Origin: Sphingomonadales bacterium
GTDB lineage: Bacteria > Pseudomonadota > Alphaproteobacteria > Sphingomonadales > Sphingomonadaceae
Direction: 5' to 3'
DNA: 64,000 nt
NCBI GenBank assembly: GCA_016714795.1
Contig: JADKCA010000005.1
Span: 248,001-312,000 of the forward strand
A program made the translations under genes and the position numbers. Below the pieces are notes generated by a model. It was given only the letters and a program-made list of their open reading frames with translations. It searched no databases and was not told the DNA's origin. Below are positions 8,315 through 17,377 of the stretch, one piece after another. Position 1 is the stretch's first letter; each line of letters starts with the position of its first letter.

Positions 8315-8403
8315 CACGCAGAGACGCGGAGGGGAGCAGAGGCCGCAGAGGTTTTGCCGCGCGCAGCTCTCTGCGCTCTCCGCATCCTCTGCGTCTCTGC
8401 GCG
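8315..8403. repeat. Inverted repeat of the CGCAGAGACGC family
   Basis: Arms CGCAGAGACGCGGAGG (8317-8332) and CCTCTGCGTCTCTGCGCG (8386-8403) are inverted complements around a G/C-rich centre. A single-arm relative occurs at about 33652-33675. The family is widespread in proteobacterial gaps; function unknown. Confidence 0.7.
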
Positions 8404-8689
8404 CCGTCTCCCAGACAGGCAGCCCTTCGCTCTGCACCAAGGGGCCGCCTTGCCGACCAAAATGTCTCGCGCAAAGGCGCAAAGGCGCGAAGGGAGGCTG
8501 TTCCCTTCCTGCACCGTCAGCCCGGACTTGATCCAGGCTTTGGCGTCTTCCTTGGGGCAAGAGAAAGCCCAGCCCCGTGTCTCAGCACGGGGCGGCGGGG
8601 GAAGGGGTTCACGCAGGGACGCGGAGGTGAGGTGAGGGGCTGTTGGTCGTCCGGCCCATTTCGTGCGGTGCCGGAGGGTGCTCGGCCAT

Positions 8690-8870
8690 ATTTTCCTTGC
8701 AAACGTTCACTTTATGTTCTATCATCTTTGCATGGCTGATGCATCAATATCCACGCGCGCAGACCGGCCTCGCCATGCCGGACACCGGTGGCCGTTTTGG
8801 CGGAAATCCGACATTTCCGGAATCGAAAAAAGCGAAACGTCAGTGACCTTTTGTGAACTTTGGGCCGTGG
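8690..8870 (+). repeat. SOS-box-containing dispersed element, copy 1 (upstream of recF)
   Basis: The left block has CTTGCAAA, then GTTC (8705-8708)-N7-GTTC (8716-8719), a perfect alphaproteobacterial LexA operator, followed by TATCAT. The right block has GAAACGTCAGTGAC followed by a TTT/GTGA/CTTTGG/CCGTG pattern. A second copy with the same order, spacing and orientation relative to its downstream gene lies before nadB (33259-33429). Similarity is best at the nucleotide level: a one-base indel between copies breaks a shared upstream reading frame, although both could encode a short peptide ending ETSVTFxxxW. Confidence 0.65.
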
Positions 8871-8958
8871 CCATCTTCTCTCCGCGCCGCCGCGATCTCG
8901 CACAGCCCGCACCCTTTGGGGCTGGGCGGATGGGTCTTGCGGCGCTATCGCAGGCGGC

Positions 8959-10038
8959 ATGACGCTCGCCCGGCTGACGCTCACAGATTTCCGCAATCAT
9001 GCGGCGGCCCGGATCGAGGCCGCGCCGGGATTTGTCGTGCTGGTGGGGGAGAATGGCGCGGGCAAGACCAATGTGCTGGAGGCGGTCTCGCTGCTGGTGC
9101 CGGGGCGCGGCTTGCGCGGGGCGGCGGCGGCAGAGATGGCGCGCAAGGGCGGCAGCGGGGCGTTCGGCATCGCGGCGGAACTGGCCAATGGCACCACCCT
9201 CTCCACCGGAACGCAGGCGGCCGCGCCCGACCGGCGTCTGGTGCGGATCAACGGCGCGGCGCAACCGGCCACGGCGCTGGGCGAATGGCTCTCCGCGATC
9301 TGGATCGTCCCCGCGATGGACCGGCTCTTCACCGATGCGGCAGGAGAGCGCCGCCGCTTTCTGGATCGGCTGACGCTCGCGCTCGACCCCGCCCATGCCC
9401 GCCATGCCAGCCGCTATGACGCGGCGATGCGCCAGCGCAATCGGCTGCTGGGGGCAGACGATGCTCCCGATCCCGCCTGGCTCGACGCGCTGGAGGCGCA
9501 GATGGCGACGCATGGCGCGGCGCTGCATCAGGCGCGCGCCGGTCTGGCGGCGGGGCTCTCCGCCCGGTTGGCTGCGGCCCCTGATGGCCCCTTCGCCCGC
9601 CCCTTGCTCGCGCTGGAAGGGTGGAGCGGTGCGGACGATCTGGCGGATGCGCTGCGCCGGGGCCGCGCGCGCGATGCCGGGGCCGGACGCACGCTGAGCG
9701 GGCCGCACCGGATCGATCTGATCGTCTCGCACGCCGCCAAGGGAGAGGCCGCGGCGCGCTGCTCCACCGGCGAACAGAAGGCGCTGCTGTTCGCGATCAT
9801 CCTGGCGCATGCCGATCTGGTGGCGGATGCGCGCGGCCAGCGCCCGCTGCTGCTGCTCGACGAAGTGGCGGCGCATCTGGATCCGCTGCGGCGGGCCGCG
9901 CTGTTCGATCAGCTGGCCGCGCGCGGCGGGCAGGTGTGGATGACAGGCACGGAGCCGTCTCTGTTCGCGGAACTGGGTGGAGGGGCGCAGCGGATCACCG
10001 TGACTCACGGGCTTCTCAATCCCGATGGAGGCGCTTAG
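8959..10038 (+). CDS. recF: DNA replication and repair protein RecF
   Basis: A 359-residue SMC-like ATPase that helps load RecA at gapped DNA with RecO and RecR. Walker A GENGAGKT spans residues 30-37; the C-terminal half has the ABC-type Walker B LLLLDEVAAHLD, and DRLTLALDPAHARH resembles RecF central sequences. Length is normal. ATG 8959 gives the expected MTLARLTLTDFRNH start. The gene stands apart from dnaA and dnaN here and is preceded, about 240 bp upstream, by an element with a perfect LexA-type box, which suggests SOS control. Confidence 0.94.
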   Translation: MTLARLTLTDFRNHAAARIEAAPGFVVLVGENGAGKTNVLEAVSLLVPGRGLRGAAAAEMARKGGSGAFGIAAELANGTTLSTGTQAAAPDRRLVRINGAAQPATALGEWLSAIWIVPAMDRLFTDAAGERRRFLDRLTLALDPAHARHASRYDAAMRQRNRLLGADDAPDPAWLDALEAQMATHGAALHQARAGLAAGLSARLAAAPDGPFARPLLALEGWSGADDLADALRRGRARDAGAGRTLSGPHRIDLIVSHAAKGEAAARCSTGEQKALLFAIILAHADLVADARGQRPLLLLDEVAAHLDPLRRAALFDQLAARGGQVWMTGTEPSLFAELGGGAQRITVTHGLLNPDGGA

Positions 10039-10047
10039 GCTGCGGCT

Positions 10048-11427
10048 ATGTCGTATTCATACACTCTTCTTGCTGCCGCGCTGGCACTTCTGCCCGCGCC
10101 CGCGATCGCCCAGCAGGAGGGTGATCCGGAGGAGGGCTTGACCTGCTTGGCCGTCGGGCACATCTGGAACGGGTCTGCGGCGGAAGCGGCCGCGATTGAG
10201 CAGGAACCGATACCCGCCTCTTTCAAGGCAACGGATCAGGGTGGCGGGTGCGAAGCGATGCAGCTGATGCGCCATTCGCTGATCGACTGGCAGATGAATT
10301 TCGGCACTGAGAAAAGCATCCGTGCCGCACTTCAATATTATGCAGGCGGGCGGTTCGATGTGCCGGGCGGGCCGGATTGGGCAACGCTCTGGTCGCGTGC
10401 TGCGCCTGCGCTGGAGCGGGCGAAAGCGGAAGTAGCTGCCAAGGGTGATTATCAGGCGGGCACGCTCCTGCTTGCTCAGGACAAGGCTGCGACAGCCCTG
10501 CTCGCACGCATCCGCATATGGCAAAGCCGGATGGGAACCGCGCACCATTATCTGCGCGCGGCAGACTTGTGGCAGTCTTCCACCCTGTTGGCGGATGCAA
10601 GGCCTGTGGTGGACTGGGTGGAGGACGGCGCGGCCTTCCTCAAATCCAAGGGATTGCTGGGCAAGGATGGCGATGGCCAGCCTTTGGCCAATATTCTGCG
10701 CGTAACTTACAATGATGAGGAGGAGCGGTTTGGCCTCCATGCCCATCTTCTCGCACTGACAGCGGAACTCAGCGGTAGGCCGGAAGATGCTGAGCGCGCG
10801 GGCGAAGCTGTTGCCGCGCTCGAAACGCCCTTGATCAAGCGCCTGATGGAAGAAGGCTGGCGCCATGGCGACGATCTGTGTGATGCGGGAGACCGCAGCG
10901 ATCTGGAGGATCTGCGCGCCGCCTGCCGCGATGAAAACAATATCGAACGCACGCTGCTGACCTATGCCGTGTTGAAGGCCCGCACCCGCCGCGACAATGC
11001 GCAGCAAGAGGCGCGCGGCACGCTGCAAGATGCGGAGTTCCTGCTGCGCCGCGCGCATGAGGCGCATGGCGGGGCAGGGCTGACCATGCTCGCGGATCGC
11101 TGGAGTCCGACCGAGCCGGTGTTCATCCTGCTGCTCGATCAGGCGCGGCGGCTGATGCGGGCAGCGGCGGACCCGGCTTTGACCACCGGACGTGAGCGCT
11201 GGCGGGCCATCTCCTTTCGCCAGACTGCTGGGGAGAGCCTCGCTGCAGCGCTTCAAAGCCTCAATCCGGCTGAAGCCTCCGCGCCTTGGCGGACCGCAGC
11301 GCAGATGTGGCTCGCCAATCATCAGGCACTTGCGGACACGCCCGATGCAGATGAGACGGCAAAACGCGATGACCGCATGGCCGCTTACCTCCGCGCGGTG
11401 CTCGCCCATCTGGACGCAGTTCGCTGA
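10048..11427 (+). CDS. Exported protein of unknown function
   Basis: A 459-residue protein with a clear Sec signal peptide (MSYSYTLLAAALALLPAPAIAQ), so it probably acts in the periplasm. The mature part is alanine-, leucine- and arginine-rich and looks mainly helical, with cysteines at spaced positions (LTCLAV, GGGCEAM, DDLCDAG, RAACRDE) that could form disulfides. No recognised domain or catalytic motif. It starts nine bases after the recF stop and ends 47 bp before polA, so it may share transcripts with either neighbour. A helical-repeat protein is possible but not demonstrated. Confidence 0.7.
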   Translation: MSYSYTLLAAALALLPAPAIAQQEGDPEEGLTCLAVGHIWNGSAAEAAAIEQEPIPASFKATDQGGGCEAMQLMRHSLIDWQMNFGTEKSIRAALQYYAGGRFDVPGGPDWATLWSRAAPALERAKAEVAAKGDYQAGTLLLAQDKAATALLARIRIWQSRMGTAHHYLRAADLWQSSTLLADARPVVDWVEDGAAFLKSKGLLGKDGDGQPLANILRVTYNDEEERFGLHAHLLALTAELSGRPEDAERAGEAVAALETPLIKRLMEEGWRHGDDLCDAGDRSDLEDLRAACRDENNIERTLLTYAVLKARTRRDNAQQEARGTLQDAEFLLRRAHEAHGGAGLTMLADRWSPTEPVFILLLDQARRLMRAAADPALTTGRERWRAISFRQTAGESLAAALQSLNPAEASAPWRTAAQMWLANHQALADTPDADETAKRDDRMAAYLRAVLAHLDAVR

Positions 11428-11474
11428 AAAGGGGGGCGTGACGCGCGGGCAGGCTTGGCCTAGAACCGCTCCCC

Positions 11475-14408
11475 ATGTCCGACCACAAACATCTCTATCT
11501 CGTCGATGGCTCCGGCTATATCTTCCGCGCCTATCACCGGCTGCCGCCGCTGACCAACATCCGTGATGAGCCGGTGGGGGCGGTCTATGGCTATACCACC
11601 ATGTTGTGGAAGCTGGCGGATGCGCTGCACAAGGCGGATGGGCCGACGCATATGGCGGTGATCCTTGATGCGTCTGGCAAGAGCTTCCGCAACGAGATTT
11701 ACGATCAGTACAAGGCGCACCGCCCGCCCGCGCCCGAAGATCTGGTGCCGCAATTCCCCATGATCCGCGATGCGACGCGCGCCTTCTCTCTACCGTGCAT
11801 CGAACAGATCGGGCTGGAGGCGGATGATCTGATCGCATCCTACACGCGGGCCGCAAAGGAAGCAGGCTGGGATGTCACCATCGTTTCCACCGACAAGGAT
11901 CTGATGCAACTGATCCAGCCGGGTGTGGACATGCTCGATCCCATGAAGTCCGAACGGCTCGGCCCGCAGGCGGTGATCGACAAATTCGGCGTGGGGCCGG
12001 AACTGCTGGGTGAAGTGCTGGGCCTGATGGGCGACAGCGCAGACAATGTGCCCGGCGTCCCCGGGATCGGCCCCAAGACAGCGGCCAAGCTGGTGAACGA
12101 GTTTGGCACGGTCGATCAGGTGCTGGCAGCGGCACCCGAGATGAAAAAGTCCAAGATGCAGGAGAACCTTCTCACCTATGCCGATCAGGCGCGGATGAGT
12201 CGCGTGCTGGTGACACTGAAGGAGGATTGCGATCTGCCGCAACCGCTGGACGACCTGTTGCTGAAAGAAATCCCGGAACCGCCGTTGCGCGAATTTCTGG
12301 AGCATCACGGCTTTTTCTCGCTGCTGAAAAAGCTGGGCGGGGAGCCTGCGCGCGCCGACCATGCGACGATGCGGCTGATCCGCACCGAAGCGAAAACCGC
12401 GCCCGCCGAAGCCCCTGCCGAGCCCGAAGCGCAGGTCTTTGATGTGAACGCCTATGAGTGTGTGCAGACTGTTGAGGCGCTGGATCGCTGGATTGCCGAA
12501 GCGCGCGCGGCGGGCGTGGTCGCCGTCGATACCGAAACAGACAAACTCGATTCCATCGCCTCCCGGCTGGTGGGTGTTTCGCTTGCGGTGGCGCCCAACA
12601 AGGCGTGTTATATTCCGCTGGCGCATGGCGGAACGGACCTGTTTTCAGACGCGCCGCAAATGGTGCCGATGGATGTTGCGATGGAAAAGCTGGCTGGCTT
12701 GCTGCGCGATCCGAGCGTGCTCAAGGTCGGGCATAATATCAAATATGATCTGAACGTGCTGGAGCGGCACATCAAGCCCTCTCCCCTTCAGGGGGGCGCT
12801 GCGACCGGCCCCTCCCCCAGAGGGTCCGCAGCGCAGCACCGGTTGGGAGAGGGGGCTGTCAGCGGCTCAAATCCTGACAGTCCCCTCTCCCCAGCCCTCT
12901 CCCCTGAAGGGGAGAGGGAGTCGATCCAGCCCATCGACGACACCATGGTGCTCTCCTTCGATCTGGACGCAGGCAAGCGCAATCACGGCATGGATGAGCT
13001 GGCGCGTGATCATTTCAGCCACACCACCATTGCTTTCAAGGATGTGTGCGGCACCGGCAAGAATCAACTGAGCTTCAACCAGGTCGCGCTGCCCGAAGCC
13101 ACGCGCTACGCGGCGGAAGATGCTGATGTGACGCTGCGGCTGTGGCAGCGGCTCAAGCCGCGTCTGTCTGCGGAGAAAGCCACGCGCGTTTATGAGCGGG
13201 TCGATCGCCCGCTCATCCCCGTGCTCGCACAGATGGAGCGAACCGGCATCAAGGTGGACCGCGCCGAACTCGCCGCCATGTCCGCCGAATTTGCGCACGG
13301 CATTGCGGGGCTGGAGGGCGAAATTCATGCGCTCGCAGGTACGCCCTTCACCGTGGGCAGTCCCAAGCAATTGGGTGAAATATTGTTCGGCCAGATGGGG
13401 CTGAAGGGCGGCAAGAAGGGCAAGTCTGGCGATTATTCCACCGATGTGACCGTGCTGGAGCGGCTGGCCGATGATGGCGTGGAGATTGCCCGCAAGGTGC
13501 TCGACTGGCGGCAGCTCTCGAAACTCAAATCGACCTACACCGATAGCTTGCAGGAACAGATCAACCCGCAAACGGGCCGGGTGCATACCAGCTATTCGCT
13601 GACCGGGGCGCAGACCGGGCGGCTCTCGTCCAATGATCCGAATTTGCAGAACATCCCTATCCGAACCGAAGTGGGCCGCCGCATCCGCACCGCGTTTGTC
13701 GCGGAGGAAGGCTGCGTGCTGCTCAGCGCCGATTATAGCCAGGTCGAACTGCGGCTGGCTGCGCATATGGCCGATGTGCCAGCGCTCAAAGAGGCCTTCG
13801 CCAAGGGCGAAGATATTCACAGCCTGACCGCCATGGAACTGTTCGGCGAAGTGAACCCCGAAACGCGCGGACGGGCGAAGACGATCAACTTCTCTTTGCT
13901 CTACGGCATTTCGCGCTGGGGGCTGGCGGGGCGGCTGGGCATTTCAAGCGACGAAGCCCAGGCGATGATCGACCGCTATTTCGAGCGCTTCCCCGGCATC
14001 AACCGCTATATCAGCCAGACGCTCCAATCCGCGCGCGAAACAGGCTTCACCGAAACATTGTTTGGCCGCAAGACGCACTTCACGCGCATCACGTCGCAGA
14101 ACCAGACCGAGCGCGCGGGTTCCGAGCGCGCCGCCATCAACGCGCCCATTCAGGGCACCAGTGCGGACATCATCAAGCGCGCCATGGTCCGCATGGGGCC
14201 TGCGCTGCGCGAAGCGGGGCTGCCCAATGTGAAGATGTTGCTGCAAGTGCATGACGAACTGGTGTTCGAACTGCCAGAGGGTGATGTCGCCGCTGCCACG
14301 CCGGTGATCCGCGCTGTGATGGAAGGGGCTGCGGAACCTTTGGTCAAGCTGGATGTGCCGCTGGGCGTGGAAATCGGGACGGGCCTGAATTGGGGCGCGG
14401 CGCATTGA
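11475..14408 (+). CDS. polA: DNA polymerase I with an in-frame palindromic insertion
   Basis: A 977-residue replication and repair polymerase. The N-terminal 5'-3' exonuclease spans about residues 1-290. The proofreading domain retains Exo I (VAVDTETD), Exo II (GHNIKYDLN) and Exo III (YAAEDADVT), so 3'-5' activity should exist. Polymerase motifs A (SADYSQVELRLAA), B (RGRAKTINFSLLYG) and C (LQVHDELVFE) are intact. About 48 residues (435-482), rich in P, G, S and E, interrupt the proofreading domain between Exo II and IDDTMVLSFDLD; they are encoded by a palindromic repeat with 18-bp inverted ends. The frame stays open throughout. Confidence 0.95.
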   Translation: MSDHKHLYLVDGSGYIFRAYHRLPPLTNIRDEPVGAVYGYTTMLWKLADALHKADGPTHMAVILDASGKSFRNEIYDQYKAHRPPAPEDLVPQFPMIRDATRAFSLPCIEQIGLEADDLIASYTRAAKEAGWDVTIVSTDKDLMQLIQPGVDMLDPMKSERLGPQAVIDKFGVGPELLGEVLGLMGDSADNVPGVPGIGPKTAAKLVNEFGTVDQVLAAAPEMKKSKMQENLLTYADQARMSRVLVTLKEDCDLPQPLDDLLLKEIPEPPLREFLEHHGFFSLLKKLGGEPARADHATMRLIRTEAKTAPAEAPAEPEAQVFDVNAYECVQTVEALDRWIAEARAAGVVAVDTETDKLDSIASRLVGVSLAVAPNKACYIPLAHGGTDLFSDAPQMVPMDVAMEKLAGLLRDPSVLKVGHNIKYDLNVLERHIKPSPLQGGAATGPSPRGSAAQHRLGEGAVSGSNPDSPLSPALSPEGERESIQPIDDTMVLSFDLDAGKRNHGMDELARDHFSHTTIAFKDVCGTGKNQLSFNQVALPEATRYAAEDADVTLRLWQRLKPRLSAEKATRVYERVDRPLIPVLAQMERTGIKVDRAELAAMSAEFAHGIAGLEGEIHALAGTPFTVGSPKQLGEILFGQMGLKGGKKGKSGDYSTDVTVLERLADDGVEIARKVLDWRQLSKLKSTYTDSLQEQINPQTGRVHTSYSLTGAQTGRLSSNDPNLQNIPIRTEVGRRIRTAFVAEEGCVLLSADYSQVELRLAAHMADVPALKEAFAKGEDIHSLTAMELFGEVNPETRGRAKTINFSLLYGISRWGLAGRLGISSDEAQAMIDRYFERFPGINRYISQTLQSARETGFTETLFGRKTHFTRITSQNQTERAGSERAAINAPIQGTSADIIKRAMVRMGPALREAGLPNVKMLLQVHDELVFELPEGDVAAATPVIRAVMEGAAEPLVKLDVPLGVEIGTGLNWGAAH
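12777..12918. repeat. Palindromic element inside polA (family A)
   Basis: The 142-bp element has perfect 18-bp inverted ends, CCCTCTCCCCTTCAGGGG at 12777-12794 and its complement at 12901-12918. The same 18-bp ends bound an element inside the B12-binding-protein gene (44756-44858). Encoded peptides in both genes include SPLQG near the start and ALSPEGERE at the end. It is translated as part of PolA. Confidence 0.9.
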
Positions 14409-14433
14409 GGGAAGGTGCCCCCTTATCCTCACC

Positions 14434-14516
14434 CCGTCGCCCCCGCGCAGGCGGGGTCCCCTTTGAATTTGGTGCGCCCCTCCGGACAGCGGCCCCCGCC
14501 TGCGCGGGGGCGACGG
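14434..14516. repeat. Intergenic palindrome after polA (family B)
   Basis: Perfect 23-bp inverted arms at 14434-14456 and 14494-14516, each built around CCCCGCGCAGGCGGGG or its complement. Relatives occur at 29203-29269, 33528-33639 and 45301-45378. It lies between the polA stop and the next start and could act as a transcript end or mRNA stabiliser. Confidence 0.85.
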
Positions 14517-14556
14517 CTTTTGGGTGTGAATTGCTCGCCTTCTCAGGCACCCCCGC

Positions 14557-16011
14557 ATGACAACCGATCTCGCTGCTCTCGCCCAAGGGGGCCGCACCAG
14601 TGTGGCGGGGTTTGTCATTCGCCTTGTCGCGCGGATCCCGTTCCTCTTCATTGCCTCGCAATGGTATGGCGCGAACGCGCTGGGGCGGCTGGCCTATGCC
14701 ATCGCCATTGTGGAATTTGCGGCGCAGCTTTCCACGCTGGGGCTGAAGCGCGGGCTCGCGCTGCACCTCACTGGCGCGGGCAAGGCCAATGGCGCGTGGG
14801 ATGCGGTGCTGGTGGTGCTGGGGGCGACGATGATCCCCACCGCGCTGCTTATGCTGGTGCCGGAGATCATGTTTCCCAACAGCGCGATCAAGCCGCTCGA
14901 TTATCTGATGCCTTTGGTCATTCCGGCGGTGGCCTTGTCGGACGTGATGCTGGCGGCGCTGGCCTTCCGTTTCGATGTCAGATCGACGGTGCGGGCGCGG
15001 GCGATCATCGAACCCTGGACGATCAGCATCGCCGCTATCGCTTTGTGGTGGAGCACGCCTTCCGATGGGCTGCTGGTGTCATACGCCCTGTCCATGATGG
15101 CGGCGCTTGTGGCCTCTGCCATCCCGTTTGTGCGCAGCTATGGCTGGCCGCAGGACTGGAAGCCGCGTGCAATCGAACTTTATGCGCTCGCTCGCCACAA
15201 TGCGCCGCTGGCGGCAGCGGATGCGATAGAATGGGGCTCTCGGCGGCTGGATACGGTCATTCTCGGCCTGTTTGTCTCTCCGGCCATGGTCGGCATCTAT
15301 TGGGTGGCGCAGCAGATCGTTTCGGTTCCGCAAAAGCTGAAGACCAGTTTCGATCCGGTGCTCGGCCCTGTCATCACCCGCGCGCTGGACGAGGGGGACA
15401 GGCCCGCCGTCGCGCGACAGATCAGTCAGGTCGGCTTCTGGATTCTCGCCGCACAGCTCGGCATCGGCTTGTCGCTGGCGCTCTCCGGGCGCGAACTGAT
15501 GGCATTGATTGGTCCGAAGCAGGATTTTGTCGGTGGCAATGGATCGCTGGGCCTGCTGCTCGCCGCCGAAGCGCTTGCCTCTCTGGCGGTGGTGAGCGAG
15601 GCGGCACTGGTCTACGTCGCGCGGCACAAGAATATGCTGGTTTCGCTGGCAATGATCGTGATGCAGGCGGTGCTGAGCGTGGCGCTGATCGAACTCGCCA
15701 AGGCGCGCGGATGGCCGGAAGGCTGGCAGGCGGCGGGTGCGGCGGCGGCGCTGGCGATCAGCCTCGGACTGGGCTCGCTGGGCAAGGCGGCACTTGCGAA
15801 GGTCGCGCTAGGCGCACCGGTTTCGGTCTGGCGCTGGACATTGGTGCCGGCCACGCTGGCGGCGATGATCATCGGACTTGCGGCGCACCGACTGCCGGGC
15901 TGGATGCAATTGGCGGTTGGCCTGCCCGCCACGCTGGGCCTGTTCGGGTGGATCATCTGGACATATGGATTTTCGGAAGAGGACCGCGCCTTGTTTCGCA
16001 AGGCGCGCTGA
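14557..16011 (+). CDS. Polysaccharide biosynthesis / flippase-like integral membrane protein
   Basis: A 484-residue protein with about twelve to fourteen hydrophobic segments and few charges outside short loops, typical of the Wzx/MVF group of the MOP superfamily that flips lipid-linked sugar repeat units across the inner membrane. The start (GGRTSVAGFVIRLVARIPFL) and the middle (VFVSPAMVGIYWVAQQIV-like segment around residue 240) resemble O-antigen flippases. No glycosyltransferase or polysaccharide genes are nearby, so its substrate cannot be inferred from context. ATG 14557 directly follows the family B palindrome. Confidence 0.75.
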   Translation: MTTDLAALAQGGRTSVAGFVIRLVARIPFLFIASQWYGANALGRLAYAIAIVEFAAQLSTLGLKRGLALHLTGAGKANGAWDAVLVVLGATMIPTALLMLVPEIMFPNSAIKPLDYLMPLVIPAVALSDVMLAALAFRFDVRSTVRARAIIEPWTISIAAIALWWSTPSDGLLVSYALSMMAALVASAIPFVRSYGWPQDWKPRAIELYALARHNAPLAAADAIEWGSRRLDTVILGLFVSPAMVGIYWVAQQIVSVPQKLKTSFDPVLGPVITRALDEGDRPAVARQISQVGFWILAAQLGIGLSLALSGRELMALIGPKQDFVGGNGSLGLLLAAEALASLAVVSEAALVYVARHKNMLVSLAMIVMQAVLSVALIELAKARGWPEGWQAAGAAAALAISLGLGSLGKAALAKVALGAPVSVWRWTLVPATLAAMIIGLAAHRLPGWMQLAVGLPATLGLFGWIIWTYGFSEEDRALFRKAR

Positions 16012-16047
16012 CGCGCCGCTAGGCACAGATGCTGTCGCGCGCTAGAG

Positions 16048-16135
16048 CGGGATGACATTTGATTGACCCACTGTCCGTTCGCATTCGCTCAGTCCCTACT
16101 CAGGACGAACGGGTCAATCTCATGTCATCTGACTC
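16048..16135. repeat. Imperfect inverted repeat (family F)
   Basis: GATGACAT..GATTGACCC..CGTTCG faces CGAACGGGTCAATC..ATGTCATC around a centre containing CTACTCAGGACGAACG. The centre is related to the GTCCTGAGTAG..TGAGCG..ATGCGAA repeat at about 31488-31545. Confidence 0.7.
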
Positions 16136-16168
16136 TAAGCAGGCGCAAACGACCATTGGGAGGAAAAA

Positions 16169-17365
16169 ATGGCGCAAGAGGGTGCACCGGTCTGGCCGGG
16201 CTTCAACTGGGAAGATCCGCTGCTGCTTGACGGGCAGTTGAACGAGGAAGAGCGGATGGTGAGAGATACGGCGCGCGCCTTTGCCGCCGAGCATCTTGCT
16301 CCCATCGTCAAGGACTCGAACCGCAACGAGACCTGTGATCGCGGCCTGATGGCGAAGTTCGGCGAGGCGGGCCTTTTGGGTCCGACACTCCATGGCTATG
16401 GCTGCCCCGGCGTGTCCTACGTCTCTTATGGCCTGATCGCGCGCGAAGTGGAGCGGGTGGATTCGGCCTATCGCTCCGCCATGTCGGTGCAGTCGAGCCT
16501 CGTGATGTGGCCGATCTATGCCTATGGGTCAGAAGCGCAGAAGGAGCGCTATCTGCCCAAATTGGCGAGCGGCGAATGGATCGGCTCGTTCGGACTGACC
16601 GAGCCGGACGCGGGCTCCGATCCGGGATCAATGCGCACCACAGCCACGAAGACCGCCAGCGGCTATATCCTCAACGGCGCGAAGATGTGGATCACGTCTT
16701 CACCTTTTGCCGATGTCATGGTCGTGTGGGCCAAGACCGAGGACGGGCGCATTCGCGGCTTCATTGTCGAACGCGGAGACAAGGGGCTGTCCACGCCCAA
16801 GATCAAGGGCAAATTCTCATTGCGCGCCTGGGTGACGGGGGAGATTGTGCTCGACAATGTGGATCTGCCTGAAGACCGCATCTTGCCGCTCGCCTCCGGC
16901 CTTGGCGGTCCGTTCGGCTGCCTCAACAATGCGCGCTATGGCATTGCCTGGGGGGCGATGGGTGCGGCGGAATATTGCTGGCATGCCGCACGGCAATATG
17001 GGCTGGACCGCATCCAGTTCGGCAGGCCGCTGGCGGCGACGCAGCTGTTCCAGAAAAAGCTGGCGGACATGCAGACCGAAATCACGCTCGGCCTGTCTGC
17101 GGCACTCCATGCCGGGCGGCTGATGGACGCGCATCAACTCGCGCCCGAAGCGATCAGCCTGATCAAGCGCAACAATTGCGGCAAGGCGCTGGAGATTGCC
17201 CGCGTCGCGCGCGACATGCACGGCGGCAACGGAATTTCGGACGAATTTGGCGTGATCCGCCATGTGATGAATCTGGAGGCCGTCAACACCTATGAAGGCA
17301 CGCATGACGTGCATGCCCTCATATTGGGTCGCGCGCAGACCGGAATTCAGGCCTTTTCGCGATAA
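16169..17365 (+). CDS. gcdH: Glutaryl-CoA dehydrogenase
   Basis: A 398-residue FAD enzyme that oxidises and decarboxylates glutaryl-CoA to crotonyl-CoA in lysine, tryptophan and benzoate breakdown. The catalytic base is E376 in NTYEGTHDVHALILGRA, a stretch highly characteristic of GCDH rather than of other acyl-CoA dehydrogenases. GLTEPDAGSDPGSM and MWITSSPFAD are FAD-domain signatures, and RYGIAWGAMGAAE is also typical. ATG 16169 follows GGGAGGA by a short A-run. It stands alone, with a convergent cytochrome b561 gene 12 bp after the stop. Confidence 0.88.
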   Translation: MAQEGAPVWPGFNWEDPLLLDGQLNEEERMVRDTARAFAAEHLAPIVKDSNRNETCDRGLMAKFGEAGLLGPTLHGYGCPGVSYVSYGLIAREVERVDSAYRSAMSVQSSLVMWPIYAYGSEAQKERYLPKLASGEWIGSFGLTEPDAGSDPGSMRTTATKTASGYILNGAKMWITSSPFADVMVVWAKTEDGRIRGFIVERGDKGLSTPKIKGKFSLRAWVTGEIVLDNVDLPEDRILPLASGLGGPFGCLNNARYGIAWGAMGAAEYCWHAARQYGLDRIQFGRPLAATQLFQKKLADMQTEITLGLSAALHAGRLMDAHQLAPEAISLIKRNNCGKALEIARVARDMHGGNGISDEFGVIRHVMNLEAVNTYEGTHDVHALILGRAQTGIQAFSR

Positions 17366-17377
17366 GGGGGGGAGGAT

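Larger units (their letters stand above)
8200..8958. other. 759-bp repeat-rich gap between the restriction gene and recF
   Basis: No convincing gene is present. The stretch contains an inverted repeat of the CGCAGAGACGC type (8315-8403), further half-copies of the same style (about 8460-8500 and 8610-8632), and the SOS-box element at 8690-8870. Open frames here merely read through repeats. Confidence 0.65.

Noticed and set aside
8643..8962. Overlapping small frames before recF as a protein gene
   Set aside because: The similarity to the second copy at 33.3 kb is at nucleotide level and is interrupted by a frame-changing indel; kept as a repeat with a regulatory box instead.
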